64,000 nucleotides of DNA from Stomorhina lunata (Eukaryota; Arthropoda; Insecta; Diptera; Rhiniidae). The stretch spans positions 96,039,998 through 96,103,997 of the forward strand of contig OW121743.1 of the NCBI GenBank assembly GCA_933228675.1. The letters are read 5' to 3'. A program made the translations under genes and the position numbers. Below the pieces are notes generated by a model. The model searched no databases. It was not told the DNA's origin and saw nothing but the letters and a program-made list of their open reading frames with translations. Position 1 is the first letter of the stretch. Every line of letters begins with the position of its first letter. This document shows positions 11,801 through 21,990 of this stretch, piece by piece.

Positions 11801-13865
11801 TTCATTACAAGACGTAAAAAGACGATTGCTAATCGGCCCCTAAGTGCTTTAAGTGAGTGGGTCCATTCCAAAAGTCACTTCAGTTTAATGGAAAAACTTT
11901 GTTCTAAAAAGTTTTGAATAAATGTGAATCGATTTAACATTTCTTAACATTTAAAATTCTAGAACCTTAAGAAAATCTTCATTTGGAGACAAAATATTGA
12001 AACGAACCACTTTTTATTTTTAAGTAGTGAGATAACTCAAAATTTTGTGGGAAGTTGTTTCGACATTTGATTTCAGTACAGTAGGGTATTATTAAGATAG
12101 AAAACTATTCTGAATTGAATTTAATATAAATTGTATATCTAAAAATTTGTCTTATATGAAATTTTCAGTTATAAAAATGTTTTGGTTTTGGAACCTTTTT
12201 ATATGAAACGAAAAACTCTTTATCATACGTAATTTTAAAGTATAATATTTTTTAATAAGAAATTTTTTGTGGAACCTGTAATATTTCTAGAAATAGAGTT
12301 CAGTTTGTTTTTTAATTTAACAAATACAATTTATAATAAAATGTGTTAACGACATTATTGAAATATTAAGAAAAACAATTGAAATGAAAAAAATAGTACT
12401 TAAAACTAAATGTTTATAAAATGAAATAAAAGGAATTGTTTAATATTTTCTTAAATATAAAGGATATTTTTCTAAATAACAAGAATTTCTTCTACATTTT
12501 CCAATAAAAAGGAGTTTTTATTTTCTTTTTCTTGTTGCCATTAGAAATGCCTAAAAAATTGTATTTCCTTTATATTTAAGAAAAAAATTTTGAAAATATT
12601 TTCTTTACGATTTTTTGTACATAGTTTTGGTGTCTGGTGTTTTTTGTCGCTTTTTTGGTATTTTAGCATTTTTCCAATATCTCTGTTAGTACTGAGTCTG
12701 TCTGTAGTTTCACTTATAAGAGGTAGAATGTAGAAAATATTGGAAAAAAATATGTTTGAATGAGTTGTTTGTTATTTATTTAGGTATTTGCATGACTGAA
12801 TATAAAATATTGAAAATGAATTTTAGGAAAAATTTCTTCATCTTTCATTTGGTTTTATTGCAAAGCTTAAGTTGGTAGCAATACAAGAGGCAGCTGTGAC
12901 CGAAAGTAAGTAATTTGGAATTTGATGGTTAGAGGAAAGAAGGAAACCTTGAATGACAAATATGTATATTTATTTATATGGCTGTTTTTTTGCAAAAATA
13001 GATATTGAGTTAGAAGAATTTATTAAAGGTCTTGAATTTAATGATATCTAAATCCCCTTACAATTGAAGCTAACATTAGGAAGATGTTATAAATTATCTC
13101 AATATACTACCGACTTTAATGCTATAAATTTTGTAAACTTACTATTTTTAAATGTTCTAATTAAAGACCAAGCATTCCTTTAGAATTTAAATTCAAGAAA
13201 TTTATTTTCACATTTAAGTTTTTGTACACCATTTTGCCTTAATTACTGCTGCTGCTGCTTCCAAAATAAATGTCTAACCTAAACAAAAAAATTTTCCTTC
13301 GTTTTATGCCTAAATATTTATCCTGCATTTAAAGCACAAATATTTGCTAAACTAATTAAAAATAATAAGAAGAAATCTTTATAATTACAAATGAGGTCAT
13401 GGAACTTTTCAGGACACTCAAATTTAATACTAAATACAGAATTTTAGAACATTTTAGGAAACATGATATTAATTTTTAGAGTTTAGCTGTTTGTTTGTAT
13501 TTTCTGGCTTTAATTATCTAAATTTCACGTTTTATAATATTTGAGGTTTTCGTTACGGCTTCACACAATATAATCACAGTTTTTGACCCTAATTTTTAAT
13601 GACCCCCAAATTTGAAACAATCTGCCTGTTTCCTCTTTCCTTGTAAAATGAAGAAAATGAAGATGTTTTTGTGTTCTCTTACTGATTAGCACTAGCAGGA
13701 CAAAGAAAAATTTAAAGTAGAATTTTGATTTTAAGTTTTACTTGGAACACGTATAGTTTTCTCTTGTCCTTTCTTGCTATGGTTCAACTCGTGTGTGTAA
13801 GTGGACGTGCAAGGATTTTTAATATTTAAGTGGTAGGCCGTAACAAAGGATTTAAGTTGTTATAT
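11801..13865. other. AT-rich unique sequence
   Basis: About 2 kb with no supported gene or element. It contains poly-A/T tracts and a short CTG-type trinucleotide run at 13247-13260. Nothing suggests exons: I see no extended frame with protein-like composition. Confidence 0.5.
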
Positions 13866-14800
13866 TGCAATAATAAAAATAACTATAGACAATTTTCTAA
13901 AAAAAAAAAATTTTCATTAGAAAATTTTCTGATATCAAAAGTTTTTCTTTAGAGAAAATTTTCACATCATAAATTTTTCTTTAGAAAATTATTTTGATAT
14001 CATAAATTTTTCTATAGAAAATTTTTTGAAATCATTAATTTTTCTATAGAAAAATTTTTGATATCATTAATTTTGCTATAGAAAAATTTTTGATATCATT
14101 AATTTTTCTATAGAAAAAATTTTGATAACATTAATTTTTCTATAGAAAAATTTTTGATATCATTAATTTTTCTATAGAAAAATTATTGATATCATTAATT
14201 TTTCTATAGAAAAATGTTTGATATCATAAATTTTTCTATAGGAAAATTTTTGATATCATTAATTTTGCTATAGAAAAATTTTTGATATCATAAATTTTTC
14301 TATAGAAAAATTTTCGATATCATGAATTTTTCTATCGAAAATTTTTTTGATATCATGAATTTTTCTATGGAAAAATTTTTGATATCATGAATTTTTCTAT
14401 AGAAAAATTTTTGATATCATGAATTTTTCTATAGAAAAATTAATGATATCATGAATTTTTCTATAGAAAAATTTTTAATATCATGAATTTTTCTATAGAA
14501 AAATTTTTGATATCATGAATTTTTCTATAAAAAAATTTTTGATATCATGAATTTTTCTATAGAAAAATTTTTGATATCATGAATTTTTCTATAGAAAAAT
14601 TTTTGATATCATGAATTTTTCTATAGAAAAATTTTTGATATCATGAATTTTTCTATAGAAAAATTTTAGATATCATGAATTTTTCTGCAGAAAAATTTTT
14701 GATGTTATCATGAATTTTTCTATAAAAAAATGTTTGATATCGTGAATATTTCTATAGAAAAATTTTTGATATCATCATGAATTTTTGTATAGAAAAATTT
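13866..14800. repeat. 32-bp satellite array (family S4)
   Basis: This array has about 29 monomers of 32 bp. Core ATTTTTCTATAGAAAAATTT is joined to linker TTGATATCATGA, or GATATCATTA in the early monomers. Both halves are palindromic: CTATAG in the core and GATATC in the linker. The linker changes from CATTA to CATGA at about 14320, so two sub-variants expanded side by side. Homogeneity is highest at 14380-14680. Confidence 0.95.
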
Positions 14801-16950
14801 TTGATGTCATAAATTTTTCTATAGAAAATTATTTGATATATTCAATTTTTCGATACAAATTTTTTGATACCATAAGTTTTTTTCATAGAAAATGTATATC
14901 AAAATTTTCTATAAAAAAAATTTTGATATCATACATTTTTATATAGAAAATTTTTCGATATCATTAATTTTCTATTGAAAAATTTTTGGTATCATTGATT
15001 TTTCTTTATAAAATTTTTTGATATCATAGATTTTTATATAGAACATTTTTTGATATAATAATTTTTATATAGAACATTTCTTGATATAATAAAAATTTTC
15101 TATTTTTGATATCATAAATTTTTCTATAAAAAGTTTTTTGACATCAAAAATTTTTCTTTAGAAAATTTTATCATATTTTTCTTTAAAAAAATTTTTGATA
15201 TCAAAAATTTTTCTTTAAAAAAATTTTTGACTTCATAAATTTTTCTTAAGAAAAATTTTTGGTATCATAAATTTTACACTAGAAGAATTTTTGATATCAT
15301 AGATTTTTCTTTATTTTTATTTTTCTATATCATGAATTTTTCTATAGAAACATTTTTGATATTATGAATTTTTCTATAGAAAAATTTTTGATGTCATAAA
15401 TTTTTCTGTAGAAAATTATTTGATATATTAAATTTTTCGATACAAATTTTTTGATATCATAAGTTTTTTTCATAGAAAATATATATCAAAATTTTCTATA
15501 AAAAAAATTTTGATATCATACATTTTTATATAGAAAATTTTTTGATATCATTAATTTTTCTATAGAAAAATTTTTGGTATCATAGATTTTTCTTTAGAAA
15601 ATTTTTTGATATCATAGATTTTTATATAGAACATTTTTTGATATAATATAAATTTTCTATTTTTGATATCATAAATTTTTCTATAAAAAGTTTTTTGACA
15701 TCAAAAATTTTTCTTTAGAAAATTTTATCATATTTTTCTTTAAAAAAATTTTTGATATCAAAAATTTTTCTTTAAAAAAATTTTTGAAATCATAAATTTT
15801 TCTTAAGAAAAATTTTTGGTATCATAAATTTTACATTAGAAGAATTTTTGATATCATAGATTTTTCTTTATTTTTATTTTTCTATATCATGAATTTTTCT
15901 ATAGAAACATTTTTGATATTATGAATTTTTCTATAGAAAAATTTTTGATGTCATAAATTTTTCTATAGAAAATTATTTGATATATTAAATTTTTCGATAC
16001 AAATTTTTTGATATCATAAGTTTGTTTCATAGAAAATATATATCAAAATTTTCTATAAAAAAAATTTTGATATCATACATTTTTATATAGAACATTTTTT
16101 GATATCATTAATTTTTCTATAGAAAAATTTTTGGTATCATAGATTTTTCTTTAGAAAATTTTTTGATATCATAGATTTTTATATAGAACATTTTTTGATA
16201 TAATATAAATTTTCTATTTTTGATATCATAAATTTTTCTATAAAAAGTTTTTTGACATCAAAAATTTTTCTTTAGAAAATTTTATCATATTTTTCTTTAA
16301 AAAAATTTTTGATATCAAAAATTTTTCTTTAAAAAAATTTTTGAAATCATAAATTTTTCTTAAGAAAAATTTTTGGTATCATAAATTTTACATTAGAAGA
16401 ATTTTTGATATCATAGATTTTTCTTTATTTTTATTTTTCTATATCATGAATTTTTCTATAGAAAAATTTTTGATGTCATAAATTTTTCTATAGAAAATTA
16501 TTTGATATATTAAATTTTTCGATACAAATTTTTTGATATCATAAGTTTTTTTCATAGAAAATATATATCAAAATTTTCTATAAAAAAATTTTGATATCAT
16601 ACATTTTTATATAGAAAATTTTTTGATATCATTAATTTTTCTATAGAAAAATTTTTGGTATCATAGATTTTTCTTTAGAAAATTTTTTGATATCATAGAT
16701 TTTTATATAGAACATTTTTTGATATAATATAAATTTTCTATTTTTGATATCATAAATTTTTCTATAAAAAGTTTTTTGACATCAAAAATTTTTCTTTAGA
16801 AAATTTTATCATATTTTTCTTTAAAAAAATTTTTGATATCAAAAATTTTTCTTTAAAAAAATTTTTGAAATCATAAATTTTTCTTAAGAAAAATTTTTGG
16901 TATCATAAATTTTACATTAGAAGAATTTTTGATATCATAGATTTTTCTTT
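14801..16950. repeat. Higher-order repeat of S4, ~525-587 bp units
   Basis: A block of diverged 32-bp monomers recurs as a unit. The marker TTGATGTCATAAATTTTTCT occurs at 14801, 15388, 15945 and 16470, giving units of 587, 557 and 525 bp plus a truncated fourth ending near 16950. Within a unit the monomers differ clearly (for example GATATATTAAATTTTTCGAT and CATATTTTTCTTTAAAAAAA). The same monomer order and variants recur in each unit. Unit 3 lacks one 32-bp monomer (with ATTTTTGATATTATGA) present in units 1 and 2. Unit 1 carries about 30 bp extra near 15055-15090. Confidence 0.9.
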
Positions 16951-17545
16951 AGAAAAATTTATGATACAAAAAAATTTTCTAAAGAAAAATTTACGATACA
17001 AAACAAAGTTTCCAAAGAAAAATTTATGATATGAAAAATTTTTCTAAAAGAAATTTTGTGGTATCAAAAAATTTTCTAAAGAAAAATTAATGATAGCAAA
17101 AAATTTTATAAAGGAAACTAATGATATTTAAAAAGTTATGATATCAAAAATTTTTTAAAGAAAAACTTATGATATCAAAAAATTTTCTAAAGAAAAATGT
17201 ATGATATCAAAAAATTTTCTTAAGAAAAATTTATGATATCAAAAAATGTTCTAATGAAAAATTTATGATATCAAAAAATTTTCTAAAGAAAAATGTATGA
17301 TATCAAAAAATTTTCTGAGGAAAAATTGATGTTATATGAAAAATATATGATATCAAAGAATTTTCAATAGGAAAATTTTTGATACAAAAAAATTTTATAA
17401 TTAAAATTTTATGAGATTTAAAAATTTTCTATGGAAAAATTTATAATGTCAAAAAGTTTTCTGTAAAAAATTAATGATATTAAAAATTTTCTATAGAATT
17501 TTTTTTCTTTAGAAAATTTTTTGATATCATAAAATTTTCTTCTTG
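16951..17545. repeat. S4-related 32-bp satellite, inverted orientation
   Basis: After about 16950 the monomers change to GATATCAAAAAATTTTCTAA followed by AGAAAAATTTAT. This is the reverse-complement reading of the CTTTAGAAAA variants in the preceding block. About 18 monomers are present, decaying toward 17540. The switch falls inside a monomer, so the two arrays meet head to head. Confidence 0.8.
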
Positions 17546-19312
17546 ATGTCATTAATTTCTCATATTTCTTTTCTTTATATCTAACCAGTTTTCATCCCCA
17601 CTGTGCATTGTTTTATAATAAGTTTATATAAACATTCTTTTACATATCCTTTAGCTTAGAAACGACAGCATCCATGAATAGAAAATTTTTAAAATTTTTG
17701 TGCCATTTGTGGTAGCTTTTGTGGTTCTTTTGTTTTTGTAATATTTTAAAATTTTTTTGGTAAATACTTTTGTAACTCTAGTTTATTTACAGCTGCAGGT
17801 ATCAACTTTATTCTTAGGAAAAACTTTATTTTAAACAAAAGAAAAATAAAAACGTTTACACAAAGGAATTATTTTGTTTTTTTTTGTGTTGTTTTGCCCT
17901 TCCTTAGCTTGATTTTAGTAAAAACTTTTATTGTTTTTTATGTTGCTACTGCTGTTGCTTTTGTTTTTTTATGGTCAGTGTAAATGCTGCAAGACCAGAC
18001 AACAGCAGCAACAATAAGACAAAACATTACAAACCAAATAATTTTGATGTGCGGTCAAGATAAGAATCACACGAACAATGCTTATGTCACTTAAAACGTT
18101 TTCACAATGTATGCCTCGTTTTTATTTTTAGCTTGTTTCCGTTTTTTGTTTTAAATTAGTGTGTAACATTATTTGTGTGTTAGTGTGTGTTATTTAAAGT
18201 TTCTATGCCTAAGTATGCAGAAGTGTACTCAAGGGTATAATGATGAGGTTCTAAGACCAAACGGGTTCTGAACTCCCATTCGTGTTTCAAAGTCATTTCT
18301 ATTTTATTGGTCTTGTCATATATTTTCATCTTTTAAGGGTTTACTCTGGAAGAATTGGAGCCTTTTAAATCTTGGTCTTGCCCTGAAAATATAAAAAATA
18401 AGATGGTGCGATGGTGTTATCCTTGACTCCACCTGAAGCATAGGGCCTCAAGATGGTGCGTTAAATACCTTTAACATTGAAGTCATCATCCTTTAATAAA
18501 ATCAACTTTTAGGTGATTGATTTCTTTTTTTTTAAATTAAAATACATAAACCACATATTCTGCTTAGAGGCCTAAAAATATCAGGCCCTAATTTTTCGCC
18601 TTTAGATGTGCTAACTTTATTACGTTGGCATTTTGTGCATATAACAGCATCTTTTTTTTATATACCTTTAAACTTGGAGTTTAATTGTAAGTGTGCGTCT
18701 GAACTTTTAACCTCACGGGCACGTTATATGAAGTATATGAAACCTAAATAAAGTTAAAGTTTTCCTCGTCGTCATTTTTTTTCTTATTACTCTTTTTAAT
18801 TTTTTTTATTCATTTAAATATTAATATTGCGTAGCTTTAAGTAGAAATATTTTTTGAAAATATTTAAAATAAAATTAAAATATTTAAAAAATATACTAAA
18901 AGTTTTAAAACAAACTTATTTTTATCTACAACCATAACTTTCAAATACTTTAAGTTAAAGTTTTGCTGTACAAATTAAGAGAAAATTTAGTACTTCAGGC
19001 TTAGTAAAGAATTCAAATTTACATGCGGGTGATCTTTATAATTTTGAATTTCGCTTTTGTAAAAATAATAAATACCATATGAATTTTGAGCCAGTTCTTC
19101 TAAACTGAAAATTAAATATTCGGCTATCCTAATTAAAAACTGCTCTGTACAAGACTGCAACAGTTGTCCTTAAGACAAATGTAGGGTCACATCCTACTGC
19201 TTCTGTAAGGTATTATGGCTTAAATGATATACTGGGCGTATACCTATTATACAGTCATATATAAATTACTTATACGTATAGTATGCCTGAACACTGAAAT
19301 CTTTATATCGCT
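17546..19312. other. AT-rich unique sequence
   Basis: Single-copy-looking sequence with poly-T runs and a GTGTGT stretch near 18170-18190. The undecamer AAGATGGTGCG occurs twice (18401 and 18450 region), but I cannot extend it into an element. No gene is supported. Confidence 0.5.
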
Positions 19313-19562
19313 ACCCCGATAAAACTTTTCATTACCAAATAATGAGTTAAACAGTTAAACTATTGAACACGAACGACTTACTCATTCGCTGTTTAAGTCA
19401 TTACATTAATATGGGGATGTCATTGGAGGCAAGTACTTACCAATTGCAGAAAAGTAGTGACTTGGGAAAGCAATTTGAAAGCAACAACAATAACTTTTTT
19501 GTTGTTTTATATGTTTTATTAAAAACATATATTTTTAAACGAAATACAAAATTTTTTTTATG

Positions 19563-19635
19563 ATCCCATGGGGGCTCGAACCTAGACCCTCCGACTGCTA
19601 GGCAGAGACTCTTCCACTGAGCTACTTCATATGTT
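19563..19635 (-). tRNA. tRNA-Ala(AGC)-like pseudogene or SINE head
   Basis: On the minus strand TAGCTCAGTGG matches an internal pol III A box and GGTTCGAGCCC matches a B box at normal spacing. The D stem GCTC/GAGT pairs. The anticodon loop CTAGCAG gives anticodon AGC (Ala) with T33 and A37. The T stem is mostly unpaired, the acceptor strands do not pair, and one anticodon-stem pair is broken, so it is unlikely to be a functional tRNA. It is followed by an A-rich stretch on the minus strand, as in a tRNA-derived retroelement. Confidence 0.6.
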
Positions 19636-19842
19636 GAAAACTTAGCAGCTTATAATTAATATAAACAATTTTTATTTTTAGATCCAAAATCATGTGAAAA
19701 TAACTTTGTTTTTCCCTGATTTGTTGTAATTTTTGAAAAAATATTTTTTATACGATTTTATTTAAAAACTTTTTTAAAATTATTTTAAAACTTAAACAAT
19801 TTAAATCTTCTTTTTTGTATAAGTTTTTACATAAGATTGACT

Positions 19843-20005
19843 CTTATTTACTTAAATGTTACAACCTGTTAAGGTCAAAGTCCGAGCATATTTTAGATTT
19901 CCATGGATTTCGATCTTGTGCGAATATTCTCCAATTTTATAAGCCAAGCTTTGAAAAATGTTCCTCTACTTGGTCTTTCTATCGAAGTTTCGGACATCCT
20001 CCTCT
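19843..20005 (-). pseudogene. LINE 3' end fragment, copy 1
   Basis: The minus strand encodes a decayed version of the terminal peptide of copy 2. It reads KDQVEEHFSKLGL then NWRIFAQDR and ends FDLNRL plus stop at the same point, with two in-frame stops before that. Downstream on the minus strand is a short TAAG-type tail (near 19843-19855), as in copy 2. This is a severely 5'-truncated, dead insertion. Confidence 0.75.
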
Positions 20006-20280
20006 AATATTAGGTAGTGGGACATTTCAATTCTAATTTTATACTCTTCATTGTATTTTTTCTAGAGAGGGTTACTAGCCCGTAATCCTAACCCATTTTT
20101 ATCGATCTTATGGCACAACTCTCGGAACATGTTTACTCACAATATTAATGGGTGTTAAACTAGCTCCCCGGGTAATACCATGAGGAGGTGTGTGTCCACA
20201 GTTGAGATGAAGGATGACCCAGATAAGTTGGGCTTACCAAGTTAAGACCAATTTGAATCGTGTTTGGTATTCAGCATCCC
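20006..20280. other. Unassigned segment between LINE copies
   Basis: About 275 bp with somewhat higher GC than its surroundings, including CTAGCTCCCCGGGTAATACC. It could be LINE untranslated sequence or part of the host TIR element. I cannot assign it. Confidence 0.3.
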
Positions 20281-21057
20281 CTTTACTTACTTACTTACTT
20301 AAATGGCCTGTAATTACAACCTGTTTAGGTCAAAGGCCGAGCATATTTTAGAATTCCAAGCACCTCTATCTTGTGCGCATATTCTCCAATTTCGTATACC
20401 AAGTTTCAAAAGATTTTCTTCTACTTGGTCTTTCCATCGAAGTTTTGGACGCCCTCTTCTACGCGTTCCCTCTGGATCATTATCGAAGACTTTTCTTGCC
20501 GGAGTATTTTCATCCATTCGCACAACATGTAGTAGCCAACGCAGACGCTGTTGCTTAATGCGTTCAGTGTATAACTCATACAGCTCATTGTTCATTCGAT
20601 GTCATTGTTGATGCAAACTGGTCCAAAGATTCTTCGTAGAATTTTCCTCTCAAATACTCCAAGGATAGCTTCATCTGTCTGTGCAAGTGCCCATGATTCA
20701 GCACCATTCAATAACACGGGTAGTATGAGCGTTTTATAGAGCGTGATTTTAGTTCTTACAGAGAGGACTTTATTTTTTAGCTGCTTGCTTAGTCCAAAAT
20801 AGCATCGTTTGGCAAGTATGATTCTGCGTTTGATTTCAAAGCTTATATCGTTGTTGATGTTCACAGCTGTACCAAGGTATACAAATTCTTTTACAACCTC
20901 GAAGCTATAGTTCTCAACGGACACATGTGATCCAATTCTAGTGGTCTGTCTGCCTGTAGAAACCATCAGTTTTGTTTTTGATTCATTTACAGCTGGACCC
21001 ATTTTGTTTGATTCCTTCTCGATATTGGAAAAGGCGGTAGTTACCTCGCGTAGAAGA
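20281..21057 (-). pseudogene. 5'-truncated non-LTR retrotransposon (LINE) with RT C-terminus
   Basis: The minus strand encodes the C-terminal part of a LINE reverse transcriptase. Order: FSNIEKESNK, VNESKTKLM, YLGTAVN, LYKTLILPVLLNGAESWAL, FERKILRRIFGPV, then after a frameshift near 20595 NNELYELYTE, RLRWLLHVVRM, RRGRPKLRWKDQVEENL and AQDRGAW, with the stop at 20314-20316. The catalytic RT motifs upstream are absent. The 3' end carries a (TAAG)n tail at 20282-20301. Twelve-base flanking repeats (ATTCAGCATCCC at 20269-20280, ATTCAACATCCC at 21058-21069) look like a target-site duplication. The tail is compatible with RTE-like LINEs, but the clade is not certain. Confidence 0.85.
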
Positions 21058-21214
21058 ATTCAACATCCCTTACATAATCAAAATTGAGTCATGATGGTAT
21101 TTTTTCATTAACGTGAGTTAGTTTTACAAATTTTTTTTACAGAAGATAATATTTAAGTTCTTAAAATTCAAAAATCATTTAAAAAGACTCTTTTAATAAA
21201 AAAATACTAAAAAA

Positions 21215-21260
21215 AATTGTTGCCCCTTGGTGGGATTTGAACCGGGGCCATTCAGTTTAA
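21215..21260 (-). other. Second pol III B-box-like motif
   Basis: On the minus strand GGTTCAAATCC matches the B-box consensus and is followed by CACCAAGGGGCAACA and a T-rich run. No A box or cloverleaf is convincing upstream. It may be a second decayed tRNA-derived segment near the right end of the candidate TIR element. Confidence 0.35.
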
Positions 21261-21391
21261 ATTACCATCTTAATTACAAATAAGTACTTCTGTAATAACT
21301 TATTATTTATTCGGATGGTATGTTGTAGTCGTTACAAGGTAACCAGTTGTCAGAGTACTTGCCATTACCAAAGTTTTGCTGGGTACAAAAT

Positions 21392-21990
21392 TAGTCATGA
21401 TTTAAAATCAAAATAAAGTGTTTAACAGATAAGTTAAATGTTTATTTTAAAGTAAAGACTAAAACAATAAAACTACTTACATAACCTTAAGTAACATCTT
21501 AATATTTCCTTTAAACAAACTTTGATTTTAAAAAACCTCTCTGTTCTTCAAATAAAGTTCTAAAACTGTTACAAGTTTACGAGTGTGTTAGTTTTAGATT
21601 TTTCTTTTGAGCTGAGCATTGATTTTGATGCGTTCATGCCTTTGCATTGACATCTTTTTTTTTATTTATATTTCTTTCTTTATTTAAGTTTTTTTTGTTG
21701 TTTGTGCCGAAAATGCCGTAAGGCCATTACTGTTCGTATATACATAAACAAGTTCCATTATTTGTCCTTTGTACTTTATGGTTTGTTGGTTTAACCCTTC
21801 AAAAAAAAAAAAAAAATCTTGTATGCTGCAATAAACACATAAATATTTGTGTATGGTTGGCCTATGGTAGTATGTATGTCTATTTGTAGTAGATGTAAGG
21901 ATTTGTTTGTGGTAGTTAAGGTTTGTACTCTACGCTATAATAGATGGTTGAAATGATAACCTATCTGACTAGTTTTATATTTGATTCCAG
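21392..21990. other. Unique left flank of the hexamer array
   Basis: Ordinary AT-rich sequence with a 16-A run near 21802. Nothing in the last 60 bases resembles the TATTAG repeat, so the satellite starts abruptly at 21991 after TTGATTCCAG. Confidence 0.55.

Larger units (their letters stand above)
19313..21391. mobile_element. Candidate TIR transposon remnant with nested insertions
   Basis: The left end reads TACCCCGATAAAACTTTT then CATTACCAA. The right end, in reverse complement, reads TACCCAGCAAAACTTT then GGTAATGG. This fits imperfect terminal inverted repeats about 2.08 kb apart. The left ~160 bp recurs in inverted orientation at 60865-61015 and ends at the same terminal motif, which independently supports that boundary. 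No transposase is visible. The interior holds a tRNA-like segment and two LINE fragments, so the original element was probably much shorter. I see no convincing target-site duplication. Confidence 0.45.

Noticed and set aside
18395..18460. Direct repeat AAGATGGTGCG as an element end
   Set aside because: The match does not extend beyond about 11 bases and no borders are visible.
21215..21260. A second functional tRNA gene
   Set aside because: Only a B-box-like word is convincing. The A box and cloverleaf stems are absent.
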